The translations under genes were made by a program, and so were the position numbers. Below, one piece after another: positions 1 through 5,775 of a stretch of DNA of 10,142 bases; position 1 is the first letter of the stretch; every line of letters starts with the position of its first letter. Source of the DNA: CAZSTA01 sp964609495 [NCBI: uncultured bacterium] (GTDB taxonomy: Bacteria; CAZSTA01). The notes beneath the pieces are model-generated. The model was not told where the DNA came from, did no database searches, and saw only the letters and a list, made by a program, of their open reading frames with translations. The DNA lies in assembly GCA_964609495.1 (NCBI GenBank), contig CAZSTA010000132.1:1-10142 (forward strand), given 5' to 3'.

Positions 1-150
1 CCTCCCCTAGCCCCTCCCGTCAAGGGAGGGGGAACTAAAGAGATCGAGCTTATCTCGATGTTCCCTAAAAGGTAACTTTTTTGCAGTCAATAGAACTCAT
101 GGTTAAAAAGTTACCTTTTCCCCTTGTGGGAGAGGGATAGGGTGAGGGGG
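1..150. repeat. MITE-like inverted-repeat element, copy 1 (left end may be cut by the window)
   Basis: This is a non-coding GC-rich element with imperfect terminal inverted repeats: C-rich at 1-18 and the G-rich complement at about 128-149. A perfect 15-bp inner inverted repeat lies at 67-81 and 105-119 (AAAAGGTAACTTTTT). Its inter-arm core at 90-99 (ATAGAACTCA) recurs in reverse orientation in a second copy at 5638-5738, so this is a repeat family and not a chance hairpin. This copy carries extra structure not found in copy 2: an 8-bp hairpin (11-18 with 24-31) and a nested hairpin (31-35 with 60-64, enclosing 43-48 with 54-59). No open frame is present, so any mobility would depend on a transposase supplied elsewhere. 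The MITE assignment is inferred; the repeats are directly visible. Confidence 0.72.
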
Positions 151-205
151 AGAATCACATTCCCCAGCACAAAGTTTTACATGCTTACCTGGTTCTTAAA
201 GGCAC

Positions 206-237
206 TTGACAAAGGCTTTAAATTGTGGTAGTATTAT
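206..237 (+). promoter_or_regulatory. Probable sigma70-type promoter of the phosphofructokinase gene
   Basis: A perfect -35 box TTGACA lies at 206-211. Two -10 candidates follow: TAGTAT at 229-234 (17-bp spacer, 4/6 matches) or TATTAT at 232-237 (20-bp spacer, 5/6 matches). Transcription would start near 241-245, leaving a leader of about 30 nt before the GTG at 276. The promoter sits about 55 bp beyond the end of the repeat element, so that element is not part of the promoter core. Confidence 0.6.
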
Positions 238-275
238 ACGGCTACTGATAGTTATTTATCGGAGGAGGTAGATCT

Positions 276-1304
276 GTGAAAGTAGGTGTGTTAACTGGGG
301 GAGGAGATTGCCCTGGGTTAAATGCTGTTATTAGAGCGATAGGCTGGAAGGCTATAGACTACTACGGGTATGAAGTGATCGGGGTAATAGATGGTTGGGC
401 AGGACTGCTCAAGGGCGAGGTCAAGCCTTTGGATAAAGAGGCAGTATCAGGAATACTCCATCTGGGAGGGACTATCTTAGGAACCTCTCGTACTAATCCT
501 TTCAAGTCGGAGGATGGACCTAGTAAGGTTATTGATAATTTTAGGAAACTTGAATTAGAAGCTTTGATCGCAATCGGTGGGGATGATACTTTAGGCGCGG
601 CTAATAAATTATATGATATGGGATTACCCATAGTAGGGGTCCCCAAGACTATAGATAATGATCTTTCCTGCACTGATTATACTTTTGGCTTTGATACTGC
701 GATTAATACTGCCACCGAGGCTATAGGAAGATTACACAGCACTGCGGAGGCTCATCATCGAGTAATAGTAGTAGAGGTTATGGGAAGACATGCGGGTTGG
801 GTAGCACTGATGTCGGGATTAGCTGGGGGAGCTGATTATATCTTAATTCCAGAGTTTGAGCCTGATATAGATGATATGTGTAGGGTCATTAAAAAGAGGT
901 TGGATAGGAATAAGCTATTCAGCATTGTAGTTGTTTCTGAAGGCACTAAGCTCGAGGGAGATAAACTTGTTCTTCAGGATGTCGAGCTTGATGATTATGG
1001 GCATGTTCGCTTAGGTGGTATCGCGAAAGTTATCGCTCAGGAAATCGAAAGGCGAACGGGGGTAGAGACTAGAACCGTGGTCCTTGGTCATGTCCAACGA
1101 GGAGGACCTCCGACCGCATTCGATAGGATATTAGCCACTAGATATGGTATTGCGGCTATAGATCTAGTAGCCAAAGGCGAGTTTGGGAAGATGGTGAGCT
1201 TACAGGGGAATAAGATAGTTTCTGTGCCTCTGGAGGAGGCTGTAGCGGAGACCAAAGCTGTAGATCTTGAGATGTATGAGATCGCTAGGGTGTTCTTTGG
1301 TTAA
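276..1304 (+). CDS. pfp: 6-phosphofructokinase, probably diphosphate-dependent (PFK family, group III)
   Basis: A cytoplasmic glycolytic enzyme that phosphorylates fructose-6-phosphate to fructose-1,6-bisphosphate. The 342 residues match the short PFK group. Visible motifs are the N-terminal phosphate-donor loop GGGDCPGLNAVIR (8-20), GGDDT (101-105), PKTIDND (123-129) with catalytic Asp127, MGRHAGW (169-175), PEF around Glu193 and GHVQRGG (271-277). Residues 104 and 124 are Asp and Lys. In this family ATP enzymes have Gly104, whereas Asp104 with Lys124 marks diphosphate users, so PPi is the likely donor and the reaction reversible; this is inferred from residues, not measured. The start is GTG, chosen because GGAGGAGGT at 261-269 is well placed. 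Class II aldolase, the next enzyme of the pathway, lies 187 bp downstream. Many databases would simply call this pfkA. Confidence 0.95.
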   Translation: MKVGVLTGGGDCPGLNAVIRAIGWKAIDYYGYEVIGVIDGWAGLLKGEVKPLDKEAVSGILHLGGTILGTSRTNPFKSEDGPSKVIDNFRKLELEALIAIGGDDTLGAANKLYDMGLPIVGVPKTIDNDLSCTDYTFGFDTAINTATEAIGRLHSTAEAHHRVIVVEVMGRHAGWVALMSGLAGGADYILIPEFEPDIDDMCRVIKKRLDRNKLFSIVVVSEGTKLEGDKLVLQDVELDDYGHVRLGGIAKVIAQEIERRTGVETRTVVLGHVQRGGPPTAFDRILATRYGIAAIDLVAKGEFGKMVSLQGNKIVSVPLEEAVAETKAVDLEMYEIARVFFG

Positions 1305-1333
1305 GATTCCTCCATTTGTTAAAAGGTTGAGGT

Positions 1334-1355
1334 TAAGCTTTTTCCGAAAAGCTTA
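1334..1355. other. AT-rich hairpin between phosphofructokinase and aldolase
   Basis: A perfect 9-bp stem (TAAGCTTTT at 1334-1342 with AAAAGCTTA at 1347-1355) closes a TCCG loop, 29 bp after the phosphofructokinase stop. The 3' side has no T-run, so it is a poor intrinsic terminator. It may be an RNA processing or stability element. The gap also holds a 12-bp perfect palindrome AATTTTAAAATT at 1435-1446, just upstream of the aldolase Shine-Dalgarno. I found no clear promoter for the aldolase. Confidence 0.35.
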
Positions 1356-1460
1356 CTAGAGCTTATCTCTGTGGGTATTTGTAATCGAGCGGATTAGGGG
1401 ATTCCGTCTTCATTATCTTTGTTAAATCACCGGGAATTTTAAAATTTCTTAAGGAAAGGA

Positions 1461-1491
1461 AGGAGGAGATCGGCTTAAAGCCGAAATACTT
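1461..1491 (+). promoter_or_regulatory. Unusually distant ribosome-binding site of fba with a hairpin in the spacer
   Basis: The only good Shine-Dalgarno, AGGAGGAG at 1461-1468, ends 23 nt before the ATG at 1492, far more than the usual 5-10 nt. The spacer contains a small perfect hairpin, CGGCT/AGCCG (1471-1475 with 1479-1483). Folding those 13 nt away would leave about 10 nt between site and start. No ATG, GTG or TTG lies in frame between the Shine-Dalgarno and 1492, so the start is forced. Confidence 0.5.
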
Positions 1492-2349
1492 ATGTCACTA
1501 GTAACAAGTAAAGAACTTTTGGAGAGAGCTAAAGAGGAAGGTTATGCGATAGGAGCATTTAACGCTAATAACCTGGAGAATGTTCAAGCTGTGGTGGATG
1601 CTGCGGAGGAGGAAAAAGCCCCTGTTATCCTCCAGATCAGCCAAGGCGCTATCAGATATGCTGGATTGGAACAGGCGGCCTCGATGGTGAAGATCGCGGC
1701 GGAGTTGGCTAGTGTTCCAGTGGTCTTACATCTGGATCATGGGACCGACTTCAATCAGAATGTTAGATGCTTAAGAGCTGGTTTTACCTCTCTGATGTAT
1801 GATGGCTCAAAGACGCCCCTCGAGGATAACATAGCGGTTACCTCCAGGATAGTGGAGATCGCTCACGCCTGTGATATCCCTGTAGAAGCAGAATTAGGTA
1901 GAGTCGCTGGCACCGAGGATAAATTTACTCCTGAGGAGATAGAAGATCTCAAAACCAAGCCTGACCAAGCCGCTGCTTTCGTGGAGAGAACTCAATGCGA
2001 TTCCTTAGCTGTTGCGGTAGGGAGCGTCCACCGTATGAAGACTCGGGAGGCGGTTTTGGATATCGATCGGATCAAGGGAATTAAGAAGGAGGTTAATGTC
2101 CCTTTAGTCCTTCATGGATCTTCGGGGGTTTCTCTCGACAGCATCAAGGAGGGAGTAGCCGCTGGGATCTGCAAGGTGAACGTTGCTACTAGGATCAGCA
2201 TGGCTTTCCTCGAAGGCATCAAGACCGCTTGGGATAAGAACCCCGATGACTTCGATTTTAGAAAATTCTTCCGGGTAGGGAAGGCTAACGCCACCAAAGT
2301 AATAAGGAGTTATATTCAAATTCTCGGCTCTAGTGGTAAGGCTTTCTAG
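1492..2349 (+). CDS. fba: Class II fructose-1,6-bisphosphate aldolase
   Basis: A cytoplasmic, zinc-dependent TIM-barrel aldolase that interconverts fructose-1,6-bisphosphate with dihydroxyacetone phosphate and glyceraldehyde-3-phosphate. Its 285 residues match the short class II (FbaA/GatY/KbaY) group. Visible residues are HLDHG (80-84) with catalytic Asp82 and zinc ligand His83, EAELGRVAG (132-140) with Glu134, His180 and His208 as the other expected zinc ligands, LVLHGSSGV (205-213) and KVNVAT (228-233) for phosphate binding. The N-terminal GAFNANNLE segment (21-29) is also typical. The VHR at 179-181 differs from the SHG-type motif common in fructose aldolases, so a tagatose-bisphosphate or other aldolase role is possible. 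The neighbouring phosphofructokinase favours the glycolytic role. The gene ends just before a strong hairpin. Confidence 0.95.
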   Translation: MSLVTSKELLERAKEEGYAIGAFNANNLENVQAVVDAAEEEKAPVILQISQGAIRYAGLEQAASMVKIAAELASVPVVLHLDHGTDFNQNVRCLRAGFTSLMYDGSKTPLEDNIAVTSRIVEIAHACDIPVEAELGRVAGTEDKFTPEEIEDLKTKPDQAAAFVERTQCDSLAVAVGSVHRMKTREAVLDIDRIKGIKKEVNVPLVLHGSSGVSLDSIKEGVAAGICKVNVATRISMAFLEGIKTAWDKNPDDFDFRKFFRVGKANATKVIRSYIQILGSSGKAF

Positions 2350-2359
2350 TTTTCGGTTG

Positions 2360-2397
2360 CTCTTGACTGTCTGAGGTAACTCAGCAGTCAAGAGTTT
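2360..2397 (+). terminator. Probable terminator after fba
   Basis: A 10-bp perfect stem (2360-2369 with 2385-2394) continues, after one bulged T at 2370, into a further 5-bp stem (CTGAG at 2371-2375, CTCAG at 2380-2384) closed by a GTAA loop. It starts 10 nt after the fba stop. Only three T residues follow directly, so termination may be incomplete; the length of the stem could also protect the mRNA 3' end. Confidence 0.6.
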
Positions 2398-2415
2398 ATC
2401 CACAATAAATTAAAA

Positions 2416-2859
2416 GTGAAAGAAGTTAACAATTACGATGATTACAAGTTATTAAGACCTTGGGATATAAGAGCTGAGGAACAACATCTGGTTCTGATCG
2501 ATGAGAAAGATGAGGAAGAACACATATCTTGGAGCGAGATAAAACGGGCGTTGACTATTGGGGGAGAAGAAGAGAATAAAACCTTCATTTTCGTTGAGCG
2601 TGAGGGAGAGAAATTTTCTATCGAGCTTAACTACTACTATTATGAGAATTATGAGATTTTAAGAGAGGAGATAAGGAAGCACATCGGTCATATCGAATGG
2701 GAATGGTTTTGGTTTCCCAAGGTCAGAGAGGAAGAAGATGATGTTCTAGGTAAATACATAAAGAGGTATCTAATTCCTATCATCATCTTCTTAGGAGTGA
2801 TGATGTTGGGGCTGTGGATGTTAATAAATGTGATGAAAGGACTTTCCGATCTGCGTTGA
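2416..2859 (+). CDS. Hypothetical acidic protein with a single C-terminal membrane segment
   Basis: I do not recognise this 147-residue protein. Residues 1-110 are highly charged and Glu-rich. They show alternating hydrophobic strands followed by a helix-like end (about 78-90), a pattern weakly reminiscent of bacterial PH-like domains; this is only a guess. Four tyrosines occur at 73-76 and an aromatic run WEWFWF at 95-100. One hydrophobic segment at about 118-140, preceded by KYIKRY, should anchor the protein with a short C-terminal tail, placing the large N-terminal part in the cytoplasm by the positive-inside rule. The start is GTG; an in-frame TAA at 2377 prevents much extension. No clear Shine-Dalgarno is present, and the start lies only 21 nt after the fba terminator hairpin. 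Consistent codon use and an uninterrupted frame support a real gene. Confidence 0.68.
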   Translation: MKEVNNYDDYKLLRPWDIRAEEQHLVLIDEKDEEEHISWSEIKRALTIGGEEENKTFIFVEREGEKFSIELNYYYYENYEILREEIRKHIGHIEWEWFWFPKVREEEDDVLGKYIKRYLIPIIIFLGVMMLGLWMLINVMKGLSDLR

Positions 2860-2894
2860 GGGGAAGATTCGCTCCGTCGCTTAAGGCTGGATGA

Positions 2895-2928
2895 TAAAAG
2901 GCGAAGCGATGCGATATCACTTCGCCTT
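2895..2928 (-). terminator. Rho-independent terminator of tRNA-Leu
   Basis: A 9-bp stem (AAGGCGAAG at 2898-2906 with CTTCGCCTT at 2920-2928) lies 12 bp beyond the tRNA 3' end. Read on the minus strand, the stem runs into TTTTATC, a fair T-run. On the plus strand a weaker T-rich stretch follows, so it might also stop transcripts from the hypothetical gene at 2416-2859. Confidence 0.65.
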
Positions 2929-2940
2929 CGAATTCAATTT

Positions 2941-3029
2941 TGGTGCCGAGAGTCGGAGTCGAACCGACATGGGCTGTAAGGCCCGGTGGATTTTGAGTCC
3001 ACTGCGTCTACCAATTCCGCCATCCCGGC
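2941..3029 (-). tRNA. tRNA-Leu (anticodon CAA)
   Basis: The reverse strand folds as a class II tRNA of 89 nt including an encoded CCA (2941-2943). The acceptor stem pairs GCCGGGA with TCTCGGC, with one G-T pair. The D arm carries the leucine-type GGCGGAATTGGTAGACGC. The anticodon stem is GTGGA/TCCAC with loop CTCAAAA, giving anticodon CAA at 2993-2995, which reads the leucine codon TTG. A long variable arm (GGGC/GCCC) and the T arm GTCGG-TTCGACT-CCGAC complete it. All stems are intact, so the gene should be functional. It has its own promoter and terminator and is the only minus-strand gene here. Confidence 0.97.
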
Positions 3030-3038
3030 TTTGATCAT

Positions 3039-3067
3039 ATTATATCGTAACTTTCTGGTTTTGTCAA
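3039..3067 (-). promoter_or_regulatory. Consensus sigma70 promoter of tRNA-Leu
   Basis: On the minus strand, a perfect TTGACA (3062-3067) is separated by exactly 17 bp from a perfect TATAAT (3039-3044). The mature tRNA begins 9 bp after the -10 box. A fully consensus promoter fits the high demand for a tRNA. It points away from the HEPN gene that starts at 3107. Confidence 0.9.
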
Positions 3068-3106
3068 GAGGTTTTTTATCTTAAATTTCAGTGGAATATA
3101 TGAGTC

Positions 3107-3490
3107 GTGAACAGAGAGGCAGATTGGATAAGTGAAGCTCTAAGTGAGTATAAAGCGGCTGAAGTCCTCTTTAAGGCAGGTTATTATTCTTGGTGCTGTT
3201 TCACTTGTCAGCAGAGTGCTGAGAAGGAGCTAAAGGCGATACTGGAGCATTTTCACAATCCAAGAATTGGGCGCAATTTAGTATCCTTAGTCGAAGAGGT
3301 AGAAAAATATAACTCTGTTCCAGCTTCCCTATCTCAGGCTTGTTATGTCTTAAACAGATATTATGTAGCTACTCGCTATCCAGATGCCTTCACAAGTGGT
3401 GCTCCAAAGGATATGTTCTCTGAACTAGATGCGGAAGCAGCTTTAAGATATGCGAAGGAGATAATCGAATTCGCCAAGAATATCTTATGA
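3107..3490 (+). CDS. HEPN domain protein (putative toxin of a HEPN/MNT pair)
   Basis: A 127-residue all-helical HEPN protein. The first helices carry the family pattern AxxxFKAGYYSWCCFTCQQSAEKELKA, in which QQSAEKELKA (35-44) is typical, and the C-terminal half has NRYYVATRYPDA (83-94), another hallmark. In type VII toxin-antitoxin systems HEPN proteins are RNases using an R-x4-6-H motif, and the partner MNT enzyme neutralises them by attaching AMP. Here the only histidines are His48 and His50 and neither fits that motif, so RNase activity is doubtful. The GTG start is forced by an in-frame TGA at 3101-3103; the nearby ATG at 3100 is in another frame and soon stops. No strong Shine-Dalgarno is visible. 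The gene overlaps the nucleotidyltransferase gene by 4 nt, indicating translational coupling. Confidence 0.92.
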   Translation: MNREADWISEALSEYKAAEVLFKAGYYSWCCFTCQQSAEKELKAILEHFHNPRIGRNLVSLVEEVEKYNSVPASLSQACYVLNRYYVATRYPDAFTSGAPKDMFSELDAEAALRYAKEIIEFAKNIL

Positions 3491-3939
3491 TAAGCGATAT
3501 TACTTGCCTCCAACAGTTGAAGGACAGACCTCATATCTCCTCTCTGAGAACCTATCTTTCCTCTCTGGAAGAGTTGAAAGGAGAGTTAGTGGCTTGCGTG
3601 ATTCTATTTGGTTCGATGGCTAGAGATAATTATTCTTACGATAGCGATTATGACTTGCTCATTATCTTAAAAGATAAGACTGACCAGCGTTTTATCGATA
3701 GAATTTATGATTACTCGCTCCTCTCCGAAGATGGTTGGGTGGAGCCTTTAGTATATACTAAAGAGGAGATCGAAAAAATGTTCAGGGATTTCAATCCTCT
3801 TATACTTGATGGACTGAAAGATGGGAAAGTTCTGAAAGATGATGACAACTTTTGGAGGGGATTGAAGGACAGATTTTCAAAGCTAATGGGGGATAAGATC
3901 ATCGAACCCGAACATCAGGGATGGAAGATAAATATTTAA
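3487..3939 (+). CDS. MNT-type nucleotidyltransferase (putative antitoxin partner)
   Basis: A 150-residue minimal nucleotidyltransferase. The signature GSMARDNYSYDSDYD is visible: Gly42-Ser43, ten residues, then Asp54-x-Asp56, exactly the GSX10DXD motif of MNT antitoxins. The third metal-binding acidic residue is probably Glu86 in the WVEPLVYT strand. Known relatives add AMP units to a tyrosine of the partner HEPN protein using ATP. The C-terminal helix-rich part (about 93-150) is somewhat longer than the shortest MNT proteins. The ATG at 3487 overlaps the HEPN stop in an ATGA junction, so the pair is expected to be made together. The order HEPN then MNT is common for these modules. Antitoxin function is inferred from family and context; a stand-alone modifying role for a non-toxic HEPN partner is the alternative. 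Confidence 0.92.
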   Translation: MISDITCLQQLKDRPHISSLRTYLSSLEELKGELVACVILFGSMARDNYSYDSDYDLLIILKDKTDQRFIDRIYDYSLLSEDGWVEPLVYTKEEIEKMFRDFNPLILDGLKDGKVLKDDDNFWRGLKDRFSKLMGDKIIEPEHQGWKINI

Positions 3940-3945
3940 ATTTTT

Positions 3946-3997
3946 AAAGGAGGTGATTATTGGGAAAGCAAAGGTGATTCGTATAGAAGAAGATTAG
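3946..3997 (+). promoter_or_regulatory. Orphan full-length Shine-Dalgarno with a possible 14-codon ORF
   Basis: AAAGGAGGTGAT at 3946-3957 is a 12-nt perfect complement to the usual 3' end of 16S rRNA, the strongest ribosome-binding site in the window, yet no gene of normal size follows. From GTG at 3953 or ATT at 3959 a frame runs only to TAG at 3995-3997 (at most 14 codons). From TTG at 3960 it ends after five codons. It may be a leader peptide, a remnant start of a lost gene, or a site for ribosome loading before the binding-protein gene at 4037. Confidence 0.3.
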
Positions 3998-4036
3998 AGG
4001 AATTTCAACAATTAAATTGACAAGGGGGTATCTTAA

Positions 4037-5608
4037 TTGAAGAAAGTATTATTTATCCTAACTCTAGTAGTAGGTCTTAGCCTTCTGCTATCGTCGGCTT
4101 TTGCCGAAGAACCAAAGTATGGCGGGACCTTGGTCTTCGCTCGAGGCGGAGACTCGGTGAGATTAGATCCTGCCGATATAACCGATGGAGAATCAGTCAA
4201 AGCCTGTAACAATATCTATGACACTTTAGTCAAGTATAAAGAGGAAAGTACTGAGGTAGAACCCTCTTTGGCTACTTCCTGGGAGACCTCTGAGGATGGC
4301 ACAACCTGGATTTTCCATCTCCGGGAGGGAGTCAAATTCCACGACGGGACTCCCTTTAACGCTGAGGCTGTGGTGATCTCCTTAGAGAGACAGCTTAAGG
4401 AGGATCATCCCTATCATTTCGAGGGTTCTGATTTCGCTTATTGGGGCTATATGTACCCCGATGTGGAGAGCGTTTCTGCTGTGGACGATATGACGGTCAA
4501 AATTACTTTGAAGGGTCCAAATGCTTCCTTCCTATCCAATATGGCCATGTTCCCGGTGTCGATCGTCAGTCCGGCCGCTTTGGAGAAGTATGGAATAGAT
4601 ATAGGGACTCACCCAGTTGGAACTGGTGCCTTCAAGTTCGTGGAGTGGATCAGGGATGATCGTATTGTCCTAGAAGCCAATGAGGATTATTGGGCTGGAC
4701 GTCCTTATCTCGATAAGCTTATCATCAAGTCGATCCCTGACAATACGGTGCGTTGGCTGGAGCTGAGAACTGGCTCTGTCGATTGTATAGATGGGATCAA
4801 CCCCGATGATATCGCCTATATCCAGAGGGATGCCAACCTAGAATTACTCCAGCAACCAGGGATGAACGTTGGCTACTTAGCGATGAACTTCGATATGCCT
4901 CCCTTCGAGAACAAGTTGGTTCGCAAGGCTGTTAACCACGCGGTCAATAAAAAAGCTTTGATCGATGCTCTCTATCAGGGATTCGCTATCCCTGCTAAGA
5001 ATCCTATGCCTCCTGTCCTATGGGGCTACAACGATAATATTCAAGACTATGAGTATGATCCTGATAAGGCTAGGGAATTATTAGCCGAGGCTGGTTTCCC
5101 CGATGGGTTCGATACGACTCTCTGGGCGATGCCCGTTCCTCGTCCCTATATGCCCCAGCCGATGAAGATCGCCGAGGTTATTCAAGCTGATCTGAAGAAG
5201 GTCGGCATCAATGCTAGGATAGTTACCTATGAATGGGGAACTTATCTGGAGAAGACTGAGAATGGAGAGCATGATATGTGCTTGTTAGGATGGATCGGTG
5301 ATAATGGCGATCCCGATAACTTCATCTATGTTCTTCTCGATAAGGATAACGCTGTTAAGGGGACCGCTGGTAACGTATCTTTCTACCGTAGTGATGAGTT
5401 GCATGATGTTCTAATTAAGGCTATCCGAACTTTCGATCAAGCGGAGAGAGCTAAACTTTATATGAAAGCTCAGGAGATAGTCCATGAAGACGCTCCTTGG
5501 GTTCCTTTAGCTCATGCTACGAACGTCGCCGCGGTTAAGAAGACTGTTCGCAACCTCCATCTCCATCCAACCGGCAACTGGTGGTTCAATGAGGTTTGGA
5601 TCAAGTAA
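4037..5608 (+). CDS. ABC transporter substrate-binding protein, family 5 (peptide/nickel type)
   Basis: An exported binding protein that captures its ligand and delivers it to the inner-membrane permeases. Residues 1-23 form a signal peptide: a KK start, a hydrophobic core and the signal peptidase I site AFA|EE. There is no lipobox cysteine, so the mature protein should be free in a periplasm, unlike the lipoproteins of Gram-positives. The family 5 hallmark runs from SWETSEDGTTWIFHLREG through VKFHDGTPFNAEAV (about 81-112), and the C-terminal APWVPLAHA segment is typical. The 523 residues are normal for DppA/OppA-like proteins. Ligand specificity cannot be read from sequence; peptides, nickel or sugars all occur in the family. 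The start is TTG, preceded by AGGGGG at 4023-4028. Permease genes follow after a 167-bp gap containing a repeat element. Confidence 0.95.
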   Translation: MKKVLFILTLVVGLSLLLSSAFAEEPKYGGTLVFARGGDSVRLDPADITDGESVKACNNIYDTLVKYKEESTEVEPSLATSWETSEDGTTWIFHLREGVKFHDGTPFNAEAVVISLERQLKEDHPYHFEGSDFAYWGYMYPDVESVSAVDDMTVKITLKGPNASFLSNMAMFPVSIVSPAALEKYGIDIGTHPVGTGAFKFVEWIRDDRIVLEANEDYWAGRPYLDKLIIKSIPDNTVRWLELRTGSVDCIDGINPDDIAYIQRDANLELLQQPGMNVGYLAMNFDMPPFENKLVRKAVNHAVNKKALIDALYQGFAIPAKNPMPPVLWGYNDNIQDYEYDPDKARELLAEAGFPDGFDTTLWAMPVPRPYMPQPMKIAEVIQADLKKVGINARIVTYEWGTYLEKTENGEHDMCLLGWIGDNGDPDNFIYVLLDKDNAVKGTAGNVSFYRSDELHDVLIKAIRTFDQAERAKLYMKAQEIVHEDAPWVPLAHATNVAAVKKTVRNLHLHPTGNWWFNEVWIK

Positions 5609-5637
5609 GTGATAACTTATCTTCACTGAGAATTTAT

Positions 5638-5738
5638 CTCACCCAGCCCCTCTCCGGGCTTGAGAGGGAGAAGGTAACTTTTTTAATCTTGAGTTCTATT
5701 TGAAGCAAAAAGTTGCCTTTTAGAGGGGTTGGGTGAGG
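5638..5738. repeat. MITE-like inverted-repeat element, copy 2 (inverted relative to copy 1)
   Basis: Terminal inverted repeats at 5638-5653 (CTCACCCAGCCCCTCT) and 5722-5737 match at 15 of 16 positions. An inner inverted repeat pairs 5671-5683 with 5707-5719 with one mismatch. The left arm also forms a hairpin, CCCTCTC/GAGAGGG (5648-5654 with 5662-5668). The central GAGTTCTAT at 5691-5699 is the reverse complement of the core of the copy at 1-150, and about 85 bp align when this copy is reversed. It lacks the extra 45-50 bp hairpin segment of copy 1. No clear target-site duplication is visible. It sits between the binding protein and permease genes, where a strong RNA hairpin could protect the upstream mRNA or reduce read-through. 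Confidence 0.75.
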
Positions 5739-5744
5739 TAACCT

Positions 5745-5775
5745 TCCGAATCTCCTATTAGGAGGAAATCCGAAT
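5745..5775 (+). promoter_or_regulatory. Shine-Dalgarno of dppB inside a small hairpin flanked by TCCGAAT repeats
   Basis: The Shine-Dalgarno AGGAGG (5760-5765) of the first permease pairs with CTCCT at 5752-5756 through AGGAG at 5760-5764, with the loop ATT, so it can be hidden in a local hairpin. The hairpin lies between two 7-bp direct repeats, TCCGAAT, at 5745-5751 and 5769-5775; the second ends directly at the TTG start. This could lower translation of the permeases relative to the binding protein. Confidence 0.4.

Noticed and set aside
362-673. Reverse-strand open frame inside the phosphofructokinase gene, and similar ones at 2104-2403, 5856-6143 and 9022-9228
   Set aside because: Each lies opposite a well-conserved gene, has no ribosome-binding support and shows no recognisable protein features.
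1419-1445. Possible aldolase promoter (TTGTTA at 1419-1424 with TAAAAT at 1440-1445)
   Set aside because: The 15-bp spacing is too short and the -35 box is weak; transcription from the phosphofructokinase promoter is as likely.
2941-3029. tRNA-Leu as an integration site for a genomic island carrying the HEPN/MNT pair
   Set aside because: Islands normally join at the tRNA 3' end, which here faces left (2941); the HEPN/MNT pair is on the 5' side, and no duplicated tRNA end or integrase is visible.
4017-4022. Perfect TTGACA just upstream of the binding-protein gene
   Set aside because: A -10 box at normal spacing would fall inside the coding region after the TTG start at 4037, so it cannot promote this gene; it is probably chance.
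4441-4659. Plus-strand open frames inside the binding-protein gene, and at 7510-7716 across the end of dppC
   Set aside because: They overlap confidently identified genes in another frame and encode no recognisable protein.
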